In this document: positions 54,118 to 63,989 of the stretch, one piece after another | Layout: every line of letters begins with the position of its first letter | Numbering within the stretch: position 1 is the stretch's first letter | From: Winogradskyella sp046545555 | GTDB taxonomy: Bacteria; Bacteroidota; Bacteroidia; Flavobacteriales; Flavobacteriaceae | DNA length: 64,000 nucleotides | Assembly (NCBI RefSeq): GCF_046545555.1 | Contig: NZ_JBHZTH010000001.1 | Location: 434,001 to 498,000, forward strand | Direction of reading: 5' to 3' | Position numbers and translations under genes: made by a program | The notes under the pieces: model-generated | Database searches by the model: none | What the model was told of the DNA's origin: nothing | The model's input: the letters and a program-made list of their open reading frames with translations, nothing else

Positions 54118-55989
54118 ATGTTTAATGAGATTTATGATGTTATTGTTGTAGGAGCTGGTCATGCTGGAAGCGAGGCTGCGGCTGCGGCTGCAAACATGGG
54201 TAGTAGAACACTGTTAATTACAATGAATCTTCAAAACATTGCGCAGATGTCTTGCAACCCTGCAATGGGAGGGATTGCAAAGGGTCAAATTGTGCGAGAG
54301 ATTGATGCCTTGGGCGGGTATAGTGGAATAGTATCAGATACTTCAGCTATTCAATTTAAAATGCTGAATAAATCTAAAGGGCCAGCAATGTGGAGCCCAA
54401 GAGTACAAAGTGATAGAATGCGTTTTGCTGAGGATTGGAGGCTGCTTTTAGAGAAAACGCCTAACTTAGATTTCTACCAAGAAATGGTTTCGGGTCTTAT
54501 TGTTAAGAATCATAAAGTACTTGGTGTAAAAACATCGCTTGGAATTGAAGTAAGGGGCAAGTCTGTTGTCTTAACAAACGGCACTTTTTTAAATGGACTT
54601 ATTCATATTGGGGACAAAAACTTTGGTGGAGGTAGAGCAGGTGAAAGAGCAGCTACAGGAATTACCGGACAACTGGTAAATCTCGGTTTTGAATCTGGAA
54701 GAATGAAGACCGGTACACCTCCAAGGGTAGATGGCAGATCTTTGGATTATTCTAAAATGACAGAACAACCCGGTGATGCTGAACCTCAAAAATTTTCTTA
54801 TTTAGATACAACAAAGGCTTTAGAAAACCAACGTTCATGTTATATGACTTATACAAGTCAGCAGGTTCATGACTTGTTACGTGAAGGTTTTGATCGTTCA
54901 CCAATGTTTAACGGAAGAATTAAAAGCGTTGGCCCACGCTATTGTCCGTCTATAGAAGATAAGATTAATCGTTTCGCGGACAAGGATAGGCACCAATTAT
55001 TTATAGAGCCAGAAGGTTGGAAAACTTGTGAGGTTTATGTAAATGGATTCTCTACATCATTACCAGAAGATGTTCAATTTAAGGCGTTGCGGTCTGTAGT
55101 GGGTTTTGAAAATGTAAAATTCTTTAGACCAGGTTACGCCATAGAATACGATTATTTCCCGCCTACTCAATTAAAGCATACTTTAGAAACCAAGCTTGTC
55201 AACGGCTTGTATTTCGCAGGTCAAATTAATGGAACAACGGGTTATGAAGAGGCAGCTTCTCAGGGTTTAATGGCTGGCATTAATGCTAGTTTAAAAGTTC
55301 AAGAAAAAGATGCTTTTACATTACAAAGAGATGAAGCCTATATTGGTGTACTTATTGATGATTTAATTACAAAAGGTACTGAAGAGCCATATCGTATGTT
55401 TACATCTAGGGCAGAGTATAGAACCTTATTACGACAAGATAATGCGGATTTTAGATTAACACCAAAAGGTTATGACTTAGGTTTAGCTTCTGAAAAACGG
55501 CTAAAAAGAATGGAGCAAAAGCAAACTAAATCAAAAGGATTTGTTCAATTTTTTAAAGACACAAGTGTTAAGCCTGAAGAGGCCAATCCTGTTTTAGAAT
55601 CTAAAAACTCAGCAACTGTTAAACAACAAGATAAAATGTTTAAGCTGTTTGCAAGACCGAATATAACGATTGAAGACGTGCGTAAATTTAAAGCTGTAGA
55701 AACCTATATTGAAAACAATAATTTAGATACAGAGGTTTTGGAGCAGACGGAAATTCAGGTAAAGTATTCGGGATATATTGAAAAGGAAAAGAACAACGCG
55801 GATAAATTAAATAGACTTGAGAATTTAAAGATTCCATCTAATTTTGATTATTCTAGTCTTAAGTCTATGAGTATGGAGGCGAGGCAAAAACTCAAAGAGA
55901 TTCAACCTGTTACTATTTCTCAGGCCTCAAGAATAAGCGGAGTTTCACCAAATGATATTTCGGTTTTATTGGTTTATTTAGGAAGATGA
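54118..55989 (+). CDS. mnmG: tRNA uridine-5-carboxymethylaminomethyl modification enzyme MnmG
   Basis: FAD enzyme that with MnmE modifies U34 of certain tRNAs. It has 623 residues, normal for MnmG/GidA. The FAD-binding motif VGAGHAGSEAAAAAANMG is at residues 11-28. The family signatures CNPAMGGIAKGQIVREIDA and GQINGTTGYEEAASQG follow. A -7 element TATATTTG lies at 54061-54068. In many bacteria mnmG is near oriC. Here it is flanked by two parS-type sites. Confidence 0.97.
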   Translation: MFNEIYDVIVVGAGHAGSEAAAAAANMGSRTLLITMNLQNIAQMSCNPAMGGIAKGQIVREIDALGGYSGIVSDTSAIQFKMLNKSKGPAMWSPRVQSDRMRFAEDWRLLLEKTPNLDFYQEMVSGLIVKNHKVLGVKTSLGIEVRGKSVVLTNGTFLNGLIHIGDKNFGGGRAGERAATGITGQLVNLGFESGRMKTGTPPRVDGRSLDYSKMTEQPGDAEPQKFSYLDTTKALENQRSCYMTYTSQQVHDLLREGFDRSPMFNGRIKSVGPRYCPSIEDKINRFADKDRHQLFIEPEGWKTCEVYVNGFSTSLPEDVQFKALRSVVGFENVKFFRPGYAIEYDYFPPTQLKHTLETKLVNGLYFAGQINGTTGYEEAASQGLMAGINASLKVQEKDAFTLQRDEAYIGVLIDDLITKGTEEPYRMFTSRAEYRTLLRQDNADFRLTPKGYDLGLASEKRLKRMEQKQTKSKGFVQFFKDTSVKPEEANPVLESKNSATVKQQDKMFKLFARPNITIEDVRKFKAVETYIENNNLDTEVLEQTEIQVKYSGYIEKEKNNADKLNRLENLKIPSNFDYSSLKSMSMEARQKLKEIQPVTISQASRISGVSPNDISVLLVYLGR

Positions 55990-56027
55990 TTTTATAAGAA
56001 CACCAAAAAGTAAAACTAATATTATTG

Positions 56028-56043
56028 TGTTCCACGTGAAACA
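56028..56043. promoter_or_regulatory. parS-type ParB-binding site 2
   Basis: TGTTCCACGTGAAACA, identical to the B. subtilis parS 16-mer, in the intergenic gap 39 bases after the mnmG stop. The second site within 2 kb. Confidence 0.8.
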
Positions 56044-56096
56044 ATTACTGTTTAATTAGTATTTTTTCTCCGTCAATTAGTTTCTGAAATTTTAAT

Positions 56097-56948
56097 ATGA
56101 GCAATAAAAGTATTTATTTAAAAGTAAAAGATTATTCAGTGTCAGCTGAAAATTTTCAACTTTTATACAATTCAGAATTTGACATGTTGGAAACATTTCC
56201 GCAGCCAAAATCTGAGAAGCTTTCAGAATATTATAAGAGTGACGATTATATTTCCCATACAGACACAAAACGAAACCTATTAGAATTTGTTTACCACTTA
56301 GTTAGACAGATTGCTTTAAAGAAAAAGATAAAGTTGATTAATTCTTTTAAATCAGAGGCTAATAATTTATTAGATATTGGGTGCGGAACAGGTGATTTTT
56401 TAGAATTTGCTTTAAGGTCTAATTGGAATGTTGTTGGAGTAGAGCCAGATAACAAAGCTCGTAAAATTGCAAATTTAAAAACTAATAATTCTGTCTATGG
56501 AATAGAACAACTAGTAAAACTAAAACCGAATAGTTTTGATGTGATTACGCTTTGGCATGTGTTAGAACATTTACCAGATTTAGAAATGCATACCTCGTTA
56601 TTTAAATCACTTTTAAAACCGAAAGGTACTTTGGTGATAGCTGTACCTAATTTTAAAAGTTATGATGCAAGCCATTATAAAAGCTTTTGGGCGGCATATG
56701 ATGTGCCTAGACATCTGTGGCATTTTTCAAGAACGTCTATTTCTAAATTATTTAAAAGAGAAAATATAAAATTAATAAGAACCAGACCAATGCTTTTTGA
56801 TTCTTATTATGTTAGTTTGCTTTCTGAAAAATATAAGTCAGGATGGATGAATCCTTTTAAGGCGTTTTATATAGCAACAAAATCTAATCTTAAGGCTAAA
56901 CAATCAAAAGAGTATTCTTCACATATTTATATCTTGAAAAAGCAGTGA
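56097..56948 (+). CDS. Class I SAM-dependent methyltransferase
   Basis: 283 residues with a class I Rossmann methyltransferase domain. Motif I is LLDIGCGTGDFLEFAL, and later DVITLWHVLEHLPD matches the Methyltransf_23 group. The N terminus (about 1-75) is an extra region with YKSDDYISHTD, common in flavobacterial proteins of this type. The substrate is unknown; related proteins methylate lipids, sugars or quinones. It lies behind parS site 2. Confidence 0.85.
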   Translation: MSNKSIYLKVKDYSVSAENFQLLYNSEFDMLETFPQPKSEKLSEYYKSDDYISHTDTKRNLLEFVYHLVRQIALKKKIKLINSFKSEANNLLDIGCGTGDFLEFALRSNWNVVGVEPDNKARKIANLKTNNSVYGIEQLVKLKPNSFDVITLWHVLEHLPDLEMHTSLFKSLLKPKGTLVIAVPNFKSYDASHYKSFWAAYDVPRHLWHFSRTSISKLFKRENIKLIRTRPMLFDSYYVSLLSEKYKSGWMNPFKAFYIATKSNLKAKQSKEYSSHIYILKKQ

Positions 56949-57166
56949 TTCCTTATTTAAAAAGCGCAGCTGTGTATTCTAAGACACATAAACACATTTA
57001 CACTGAAGATAATTTTAATGCTCTTAAAACGCCTTATTTGAAATCAAAATCAATAGCTTTTAGGAATAACTAAATTAAAAATCAATTGAAAAAATCTATA
57101 ATAAAAAAATTAATTAAATCTGAGCTTAACTTTTATACATTTGCAAAAATTAAATAGAATATTACC

Positions 57167-57688
57167 ATGAAAAAATTATTAATAGTCTTAATCGGCTTAA
57201 TAGCATTTACATCTTGTCAGCAACAGCAAAAAATTGCCTTTGTAGATCGAACAGAAGTCATAAATAAATATCAAGCAAAAATTGATATTGAGGAAAAATA
57301 TAAAGTAAAAAATGATGTCTATATAAAAAGAAGAGATAGTTTAATTCAGCGTTATGATTTTGATAGAAAAGAAGCAAGCATTAGAGCGCAAAGAATGTCT
57401 CAAAAAGATTTAGAAAAATTAGGTCAAGAGTTTCAGCAGCGTGAAGCTTTATTAGGTCAACAAATTCAATTCGAAAAAGAGGAGATAGAAAAAGCATTTT
57501 CATCAGAGATTGACTCTACAATTTCAAAAATTAAAACGTTTGTTTCTAAGTATGGAAAAGATAACGGATATTCATACATTTTAGGAACTAGTGATTCGGC
57601 AAATTCCGTTATGTATGGACCAGAACAAGATAATATTACAGAACAAGTTCTTGAAGGTCTTAATAAGGCTTATAATGAGAAGAAATAA
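57167..57688 (+). CDS. OmpH/Skp-like periplasmic chaperone, lipoprotein form
   Basis: 173 residues with a lipobox-like TSC (Cys17), so probably a lipoprotein. The body matches OmpH/Skp: IAFVDRTEVINKYQ at the start, a long charged helical pair (about 50-130) and a C-terminal strand YSYILGTSDSANSVMYG. Skp proteins hold unfolded outer-membrane proteins in the periplasm. A -7 element TACATTTG is at 57136-57143. Confidence 0.85.
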   Translation: MKKLLIVLIGLIAFTSCQQQQKIAFVDRTEVINKYQAKIDIEEKYKVKNDVYIKRRDSLIQRYDFDRKEASIRAQRMSQKDLEKLGQEFQQREALLGQQIQFEKEEIEKAFSSEIDSTISKIKTFVSKYGKDNGYSYILGTSDSANSVMYGPEQDNITEQVLEGLNKAYNEKK

Positions 57689-57722
57689 ATAAATCTGAAT
57701 AATTGCGTTTGCATTATTTTAT

Positions 57723-57750
57723 AAAGCCAAGTTTATTCTTGGCTTTTTTT
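57723..57750. terminator. Terminator shared by the Skp-like gene and holB
   Basis: Hairpin AAGCCAAG / CTTGGCTT with a 6-base loop and T-tract. It overlaps the last holB codons and lies downstream of the Skp-like gene. Confidence 0.75.
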
Positions 57751-58890
57751 ATGCAGTAAACGAGTGAGTTTAATTGATAAATCTGTAAGAATAATCTTAG
57801 AGTTTCCGTTGCGTTCTATATGATAAATAGCATCTTGTAATTCATCTGATATTTCTAAAATATTAGAATCGTGAATAAATGGAGCAAACTTTTCTAGTTG
57901 AAAACTATCCGACTTTGGTTCTAAGTAAACCAAATCGTTAGCTTTATAGTTAAGCAATAAGGCTTGTCTAAAATAGTTTAAGCAAAAACTTAGAAATTTC
58001 TTTTGCGTTTCTCTTCCTGTTTTAGCAATTTCTTCGGACCAAGAGATTAAATCGTGAATAGCACTTTTGTTGCCCTTGGCTTTAAAGGCTGATCTTACCC
58101 AGAGAATAAACCACTTTTCAAATTGAATGTCTTCACTATCTTGATAAATAAGATCGCAAGCCTTGTTAAAATTACCATTAGCTTGATGGGCAATTTTTGA
58201 GGCAACGGATAATTCAATATGATATTTTTTAACCAGAGCGTCCGCAATTGAACTTTCTGCTAAAGGAGGGAAATATAAAATCTGGCAGCGAGATCTAATA
58301 GTATTAATAATTTGCTCTTCATCTTCAGCTATAAGAATAAAGATCGTTTTTTCTGGTGGCTCTTCAATTAACTTTAAAAGCTTATTAGCAGCTGGAGTAT
58401 TCATTTTTTCAGCCATCCAAATGAGCATAATTTTATGGCCCCCTTCGTAAGACTTTAAGGATAAGGACTTTACAATTTTTAAAGCCTCGTCAACACCTAT
58501 TTGTCCTTGTTTATTATCTACACCAAGGAGTTTATACCAATCAAATAAATTACCATAAGGTTGTTGGTTTAATAATTGTCGCCACTCTTCTAAATAAAAA
58601 CTGGAAACGGGCTTACTTTTTACTTTATCGCTTGTAGTTACAGGAAATGCAAAATGTAAATCTGGATGAGAAAAGTTTTTGAACTTTATATTACACGACT
58701 CGTTTCCATTTGTGTTTTCTCCATTAGAATTAGAGCATAATATGTATTGCGCGTAGGCTAAGGCCATTGGTAACGTGCCCGAACCTTCAGGGCCTACAAA
58801 TAATTGTGCATGGGCAATTCTCCCAGCATCTACACTCGTAATAAGGTGATTTTTGATGTGTTTTTGACCTAAAATTTCAGAAAAAAGCAT
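57733..58890 (-). CDS. holB: DNA polymerase III delta-prime subunit-like ATPase
   Basis: 385 residues, clamp-loader AAA+ fold of the delta-prime group. The starting motif FSEILGQKHIKNHL and the P-loop-like GPEGSGTLPMALAYAQYIL are present. Sensor-type sequences include LLKLIEEPPEKTIFILIAED and IRSRCQILYFPPL. The P-loop is degenerate (GPEGSGT), as expected for delta-prime, which does not hydrolyse ATP. Cytoplasmic, part of the replisome. Minus strand, divergent from pgk. Confidence 0.93.
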   Translation of the reverse strand: MLFSEILGQKHIKNHLITSVDAGRIAHAQLFVGPEGSGTLPMALAYAQYILCSNSNGENTNGNESCNIKFKNFSHPDLHFAFPVTTSDKVKSKPVSSFYLEEWRQLLNQQPYGNLFDWYKLLGVDNKQGQIGVDEALKIVKSLSLKSYEGGHKIMLIWMAEKMNTPAANKLLKLIEEPPEKTIFILIAEDEEQIINTIRSRCQILYFPPLAESSIADALVKKYHIELSVASKIAHQANGNFNKACDLIYQDSEDIQFEKWFILWVRSAFKAKGNKSAIHDLISWSEEIAKTGRETQKKFLSFCLNYFRQALLLNYKANDLVYLEPKSDSFQLEKFAPFIHDSNILEISDELQDAIYHIERNGNSKIILTDLSIKLTRLLHKKSQE

Positions 58891-58975
58891 AAAGCAAAAC
58901 TATGTAATTTTTTTATCCTTTCTAATCTTTATATTTGTTCTTCAAAAAAATTAAATTTCACACCTTTTAAAACAG

Positions 58976-60163
58976 ATGAAAACTATAAACGATTTCAATT
59001 TTCAAGATAAAAAAGCGCTAATTAGAGTAGATTTTAATGTGCCTCTAGATGATAATTTTTCAGTTAGTGATGCTACAAGAATTATTTCTGCAAAACCTAC
59101 GATTATTAAAATTCTAGAAGATGGCGGAAGTTGTGTTTTAATGTCTCATTTAGGCAGACCAAAGGGAGTGCAAGAAGAATATTCATTAAAGCATATTATC
59201 AGTAAAATTGAGGATGTTCTTGGAGTAGAAGTAAAATTTTCATCAAACTGCATAGGAAAAGATGCAGAGGATAAAGCTAATGCATTAGAGCCAGGAGAAA
59301 TTTTACTTCTTGAGAATTTACGATTTCATGAAGAAGAAAAACAAGGAGATAGAGATTTTGCAGAACAATTATCTAATTTAGGTGATATTTATGTCAATGA
59401 TGCTTTTGGTACAGCACATAGAGCACATGCTTCTACAACAATTGTTGCAGAGTTTTTCCCAGAAAACAAATGTTTTGGTAGTCTTTTAGCTCAAGAAATA
59501 GAAAGTATCAAAAAGGTTATGGACGATGGCGAAAAGCCCGTTTTAGCTGTACTTGGAGGTGCTAAAGTGTCTTCTAAAATCACAGTAATTGAAAATATAT
59601 TAGACAAAGTAGATCACTTAATAATAGGTGGAGGAATGACGTTTACCTTTGTAAAAGCCCAAGGTGGCAAAATTGGAGATTCTATTTGCGAAGATGATAA
59701 GATGGAATTAGCATTAGATATTATGAAACAAGCAGAAGCTAAAGGTGTAAAAATTCACATTCCTGTAGATGTACTGGCTGCAGATGCTTTTAGTAATGAC
59801 GCCAATACTAAAGTTATGGATGTTAGAGAGATTCCTGATGGTTGGCAAGGCTTAGATGCTGGACCAAAATCTTTGGCAAATTTTGATGCAGTAGTAAACC
59901 AGTGTAAGACTATTCTTTGGAATGGACCATTAGGTGTTTTTGAAATGGAAAGCTTTGCAAAAGGGACTATCGCTTTGGGTAATTCTATTGCTAATTCCAC
60001 TAAAAATGGTGCATTTTCTTTAGTTGGTGGAGGAGATTCTGTAGCTGCCGTTAAGCAATTTGGTTTTGAAAAAAAGGTGAGTTATGTAAGTACTGGTGGA
60101 GGCGCAATGCTTGAAAGCCTTGAGGGAAAAACATTACCAGGTATAGCTGCTATTTTAGCCTAA
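58976..60163 (+). CDS. pgk: Phosphoglycerate kinase
   Basis: Glycolytic enzyme transferring phosphate from 1,3-bisphosphoglycerate to ADP. It has 395 residues, normal. Motifs: RVDFNVPLDDNF, SHLGRPKG, LGGAKVSSKI and the ATP-site LVGGGDSVAAV. The flavobacterial -7 element TATATTTG lies at 58930-58937, about 40 bases before the start. Divergent from holB. Confidence 0.97.
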   Translation: MKTINDFNFQDKKALIRVDFNVPLDDNFSVSDATRIISAKPTIIKILEDGGSCVLMSHLGRPKGVQEEYSLKHIISKIEDVLGVEVKFSSNCIGKDAEDKANALEPGEILLLENLRFHEEEKQGDRDFAEQLSNLGDIYVNDAFGTAHRAHASTTIVAEFFPENKCFGSLLAQEIESIKKVMDDGEKPVLAVLGGAKVSSKITVIENILDKVDHLIIGGGMTFTFVKAQGGKIGDSICEDDKMELALDIMKQAEAKGVKIHIPVDVLAADAFSNDANTKVMDVREIPDGWQGLDAGPKSLANFDAVVNQCKTILWNGPLGVFEMESFAKGTIALGNSIANSTKNGAFSLVGGGDSVAAVKQFGFEKKVSYVSTGGGAMLESLEGKTLPGIAAILA

Positions 60164-60228
60164 GCCTCTAAAAAAAGACTAATTCTGAGACTTTAGCGTT
60201 TTATCAAAAACAACAAACTATAATTTTT

Positions 60229-61767
60229 ATGACGATTAAGACTTTTCTATCTACTTTACTTTGCTTAGTAGTGAGCATATCATTTTCGCAAATCAAAAAG
60301 GATAGTGTTATTAAGTCAGTTGACTCAATTATTGACGGAAAGCTGATTGCACCAGCTAAGGTTATTCCCGCAGAAATAGACTCATTAGGAATTAATAAAT
60401 TAGAAGATTTAGCTGAAGCAGCGGAATTGGATCAAAAATGGTTAGATGAACTTTATAGCAACACATTATACGATACCATTTATAAGTCTGTCGCCGAATT
60501 AACATATGAGCCAGTTAATTATCCTGAACTTACAACAGATACGTTAAAGGCTAGACTTGCCCGTTTAAATGCGAGAACTCCTTTTAATGTAGAATATAAC
60601 CCTTCTTTAGAAAGCGTCATAAAACGTTATTTAAAAACAAGAAGGTCTTCTATGGAGCGCTTAATGGGTCTGAGTCACTTTTATTTTCCAATGTTTGAGC
60701 AAGAGTTTGATAATTACAACATTCCCTTGGAGATGAAATACCTATCCATAGTAGAGTCTGCATTAAAACCAAGAGCAAGATCTAGGGTTGGAGCAACAGG
60801 GTTGTGGCAATTTATGTTTGCCACAGGTAAAGAATACAAATTAGACGTAAGTAGCTATGTTGATGAGCGAAGTGATCCTATAAAATCAACAACAGCAGCA
60901 GCACAATATTTATCTCGATTATACAAAATTTTTGGTGATTGGGATTTAGCATTAGCGGCTTATAACTCGGGACCTGGAAATGTCAATAAAGCCATAAGGC
61001 GCTCTGGTGGATACACTAACTATTGGAACATAAGACAGAATTTACCAAGAGAAACTGCCGGTTATGTTCCAGCATTTTTAGCTACTATGTATATTTTTGA
61101 GTTTGCAGAAGAACACGGTTTTAAGCCAGAAAGACCAGCTTTTCAGCAAATTCAAACTGATACTGTTCATGTAAAGCAAATGATTACTTTAGACCAAGTG
61201 GCCGAGACCACAGGTGTAAAGATCGAAGAACTACAGTTTCTTAATCCTTCTTATAAGTTAGATATTATACCTAAAGTAAAAGGAAAAACGTATGTTCTTA
61301 GATTGCCAAGAGAGGCTATAGGAGTTTTTGTTGCAAATGAAGATAAGATTTATGCTTTTGCTAGTGCTGAATTTAATAAGCGCGAAAAACCATTACCTCA
61401 ACTTTTTAATGCAGACACTAAGGTAAGATATCGCGTAAAGAATGGTGATTATCTTGGTAAAATTGCGAGAAAATATGGTGTTAGAGTTAGCCAGATTAAA
61501 CGCTGGAATGGATTAAGGAGTAATAATTTAAAAATTGGTCAACGGCTTACAATTTATCCAAGAAATCCAAGCACTACGGTAAAATCTAAAACAACTAAAA
61601 AAGCTGTAAATAAAACAGGAAAACAAACTTATAGAGTTAAATCTGGAGATTCGCTTTGGAGCATTGCTCAAAAGTTTTCTGGTGTTTCTGTTCAAAATAT
61701 TAAAGATTGGAACGATATTAGTGGTAGTAAACTCAAAATAGGAATGACACTTGTTGTGTCACAATAA
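60229..61767 (+). CDS. MltD-like lytic murein transglycosylase with two LysM domains
   Basis: 512 residues with a signal peptide ending near SISFSQ. The transglycosylase domain (about 170-300) has the catalytic Glu in LSIVESALKP, with ATGLWQFM and AYNSGPGNVNKA as SLT family signatures. Two clear LysM repeats lie at about 401-445 and 464-510 (YRVKNGDYLGKIARKYGV, YRVKSGDSLWSIAQKF). It cleaves peptidoglycan glycan strands in the periplasm. 23 bases separate it from the DUF4837 gene. Confidence 0.93.
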   Translation: MTIKTFLSTLLCLVVSISFSQIKKDSVIKSVDSIIDGKLIAPAKVIPAEIDSLGINKLEDLAEAAELDQKWLDELYSNTLYDTIYKSVAELTYEPVNYPELTTDTLKARLARLNARTPFNVEYNPSLESVIKRYLKTRRSSMERLMGLSHFYFPMFEQEFDNYNIPLEMKYLSIVESALKPRARSRVGATGLWQFMFATGKEYKLDVSSYVDERSDPIKSTTAAAQYLSRLYKIFGDWDLALAAYNSGPGNVNKAIRRSGGYTNYWNIRQNLPRETAGYVPAFLATMYIFEFAEEHGFKPERPAFQQIQTDTVHVKQMITLDQVAETTGVKIEELQFLNPSYKLDIIPKVKGKTYVLRLPREAIGVFVANEDKIYAFASAEFNKREKPLPQLFNADTKVRYRVKNGDYLGKIARKYGVRVSQIKRWNGLRSNNLKIGQRLTIYPRNPSTTVKSKTTKKAVNKTGKQTYRVKSGDSLWSIAQKFSGVSVQNIKDWNDISGSKLKIGMTLVVSQ

Positions 61768-61790
61768 ATAACTGACAAAATATTAAATTT

Positions 61791-62774
61791 ATGAGAGCTT
61801 TATATGTGCTATTATTTTGTGTGCTGTTAACGGCATGTGATGATAAAAAAGATGGAGATAAGAGTATTTATTTACCAGCATCTAATGGTAATTTAAATAA
61901 TATTTCTGTAGTTATTGACAACCAATTATGGGATGGAAGTGTTGGAGAAATAATCAGAGAGATATTTGCGGCACCATTAATGGGTTTGCCTTCAGATAAT
62001 GAGCCAATTTTTAAGCTAAGGCAAATACCACCTCAAGTATTTGATGGATTTGCAACACGCAGTAGAATAGTATTAAAAATTGAAAAAGGTGATGTAGATG
62101 CGTCTACAAAAATTGCAAATGATGTTTTTGCTAAACCGCAGACCGTTGCTGTTGTGACGGGAGAAAAAATGCAAGACATTATAACTCAGCTTAAAGAGAC
62201 AAAAGCTAAAATTATTGACGCCTTTAACAAGGAAGAAGTAAAAGAAAAGCAAAGACGTATTAAGTTATCACTATTAGCGGATGAAAAAATGGAACAGCAA
62301 TTAGGTTTTACAATTGATATTCCATCAGTTTATAGAATAGCAAAAGCTACAGATGATTTTTTCTGGATCAGAAAGAATTTAACTAGTAATAAAACTATTG
62401 AAATCATGTTTTACGAAGTGCCATTAGAAACGATATCTCAAGGGGATAGTACGGTTGTGGATATCGTAAAAATGCGAGATAAAATCACAAAAACTAAAAT
62501 TCCTGGAGAAGATGACATCTATATGTCTGTAGAAGATGCTTATGCTCCGTCCATGTTTAAAACAATTATAGATAACAAACCCGCTTATGAAGTAAGAGGT
62601 CTATGGGAAATGAATGGTTTTACAGGAGCAGGTCCTTTCATTACTTATGCCATAGAGGATGAGGTTAATAAACGTTACCTCATTGCAGACGGTTATGTAT
62701 ACGCACCATCTCTTAGTAAGAGCGAATATATTTTTGAATTAGAATCGATAATTAAATCGATAACTATTAAATAA
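61791..62774 (+). CDS. DUF4837 family lipoprotein
   Basis: 327 residues with lipobox LLTACDD (Cys16). The body matches the flavobacterial DUF4837 family: VVIDNQLWDGSVGEIIREIF near the start, with PSVYRIAKATDDFFWIRK in the middle. Function unknown. It follows the MltD-like gene by 23 bases on the same strand and may act with it on the envelope. A terminator follows. Confidence 0.85.
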   Translation: MRALYVLLFCVLLTACDDKKDGDKSIYLPASNGNLNNISVVIDNQLWDGSVGEIIREIFAAPLMGLPSDNEPIFKLRQIPPQVFDGFATRSRIVLKIEKGDVDASTKIANDVFAKPQTVAVVTGEKMQDIITQLKETKAKIIDAFNKEEVKEKQRRIKLSLLADEKMEQQLGFTIDIPSVYRIAKATDDFFWIRKNLTSNKTIEIMFYEVPLETISQGDSTVVDIVKMRDKITKTKIPGEDDIYMSVEDAYAPSMFKTIIDNKPAYEVRGLWEMNGFTGAGPFITYAIEDEVNKRYLIADGYVYAPSLSKSEYIFELESIIKSITIK

Positions 62775-62805
62775 AAAAAAGCCAACTTCTTAAGTTGGCT
62801 TTTTT
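62775..62805. terminator. Bidirectional terminator between DUF4837 gene and tatA
   Basis: Long hairpin with AAAAAAGCCAACTT / AAGTTGGCTTTTTT arms and a 3-base loop. Confidence 0.85.
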
Positions 62806-62823
62806 ATTGTTTTTTATTTAGGA

Positions 62824-63006
62824 TTACTCCTTGTCATTAATTTCATTAGGCTCTTCTTTACTAGCATCTTTAAATTCTTTGATACCGCTTCCAAGTCCTC
62901 TCATTAATTCAGGAATTTTTCTACCACCAAAAAGTAATAAAATAACAACGACAACGAGGATTACTTGGGGCGCTCCAATCGCCAATGGGACAATACTTAA
63001 GCTCAT
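62824..63006 (-). CDS. tatA: Sec-independent translocase protein TatA/E
   Basis: 60 residues from the ATG at 63006. A TTG further upstream is less likely. A single TM (about 8-24) is followed by the FGGRKIPELMRGLGSGIKEF amphipathic helix and an acidic tail. The FGxxKLPE-like turn is the TatA signature. It forms the pore with TatC. Divergent from the M23 gene. Confidence 0.92.
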   Translation of the reverse strand: MSLSIVPLAIGAPQVILVVVVILLLFGGRKIPELMRGLGSGIKEFKDASKEEPNEINDKE

Positions 63007-63119
63007 AATAATAAATTTAGAAGACAAAGTTAGTAATTATAGTTTAAATATAACGCAGTAAACCCAACTTTAGCACTTTAAGACACCGCTATTTCACTAT
63101 TTTAATTAATTTTGTTAAG

Positions 63120-63989
63120 ATGGCAGAAAAGAAGAAGAAAGAAAAAAAACTGGCTAAAAAACTACTTCACAAGTATCGCCTTGTTGTTTTAAACGAAGAT
63201 ACTTTTGAAGAGCGGTTTGCCATTAAACTTACAAGGCTTAATGTGTTTGTATTAACATCTTTATCTGCTATTTTTTTAGTCTTTTTTACAATTTTATTAA
63301 TTGCTTTTACACCGCTACGCGAGTACATTCCAGGGTATTCCTCTGCAAAATTAAAAAAACAAGCTTCTATTTTAAATTATAAAACAGACTCTCTTGTTAA
63401 CGAATTAGAGGTTAATAAGCAATATTATGCCTCAATCAGAAAGGTATTAACTGGTGATGTAAAGACAGTAGATTTTAATAGAGATTCTATTATCGAAGCT
63501 GCAAAAAATGATATTGATATTTTACAGGTATCTACAAATAAAGAGGACTCACTATTAAGAGAGAAGGTTGAAAAAGAAGATAAATATAATTTGTTTGATG
63601 ACTCTTCTAATCAGTCTAATTTTGTTTTATTTCCTCCGGTTAATGGAACAATTTCTGAAGAGTATGATATAGAAGAAAGGCATTATGCTGTCGATGTTGT
63701 AGTAGCATCAAACACACCAGTTAAGGCTACAGCCGATGGTACTGTGATTTTTGCAGAATGGACTGTAGAAACAGGTTACGTTGTTATTTTAGAGCATAAC
63801 CAAGAATTGATTTCTGTATACAAACACAATTCAGCTATCACAAAAACACAAGGAGATTTGGTAAAAGCAGGTGAGGTTATTGCTTTGTCTGGTAATACAG
63901 GAGAATTAAGTACAGGACCACATTTACATTTTGAACTTTGGAGTAAAGGTTACCCAGTAAACCCAACTAATTTTATTGATTTTAGATAA
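63120..63989 (+). CDS. M23 family metallopeptidase (LytM/NlpD-like), membrane-anchored
   Basis: 289 residues. It has a cytoplasmic Lys-rich start, one TM (about 42-63), a coiled coil (about 75-150) and an M23 domain (about 170-285). The zinc residues lie in HYAVDVVV (His and Asp) and in HLHFEL near the end. It is probably an LytM-type peptidoglycan peptidase or amidase activator. Its stop overlaps the start of a further gene by one base (TAATG). Confidence 0.9.
   Translation: MAEKKKKEKKLAKKLLHKYRLVVLNEDTFEERFAIKLTRLNVFVLTSLSAIFLVFFTILLIAFTPLREYIPGYSSAKLKKQASILNYKTDSLVNELEVNKQYYASIRKVLTGDVKTVDFNRDSIIEAAKNDIDILQVSTNKEDSLLREKVEKEDKYNLFDDSSNQSNFVLFPPVNGTISEEYDIEERHYAVDVVVASNTPVKATADGTVIFAEWTVETGYVVILEHNQELISVYKHNSAITKTQGDLVKAGEVIALSGNTGELSTGPHLHFELWSKGYPVNPTNFIDFR

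Noticed and set aside
56945..57073. 42-codon GTG frame overlapping the methyltransferase stop
   Set aside because: No recognisable features; the GTG start is supported only by the overlap. The 218-base gap otherwise shows nothing.
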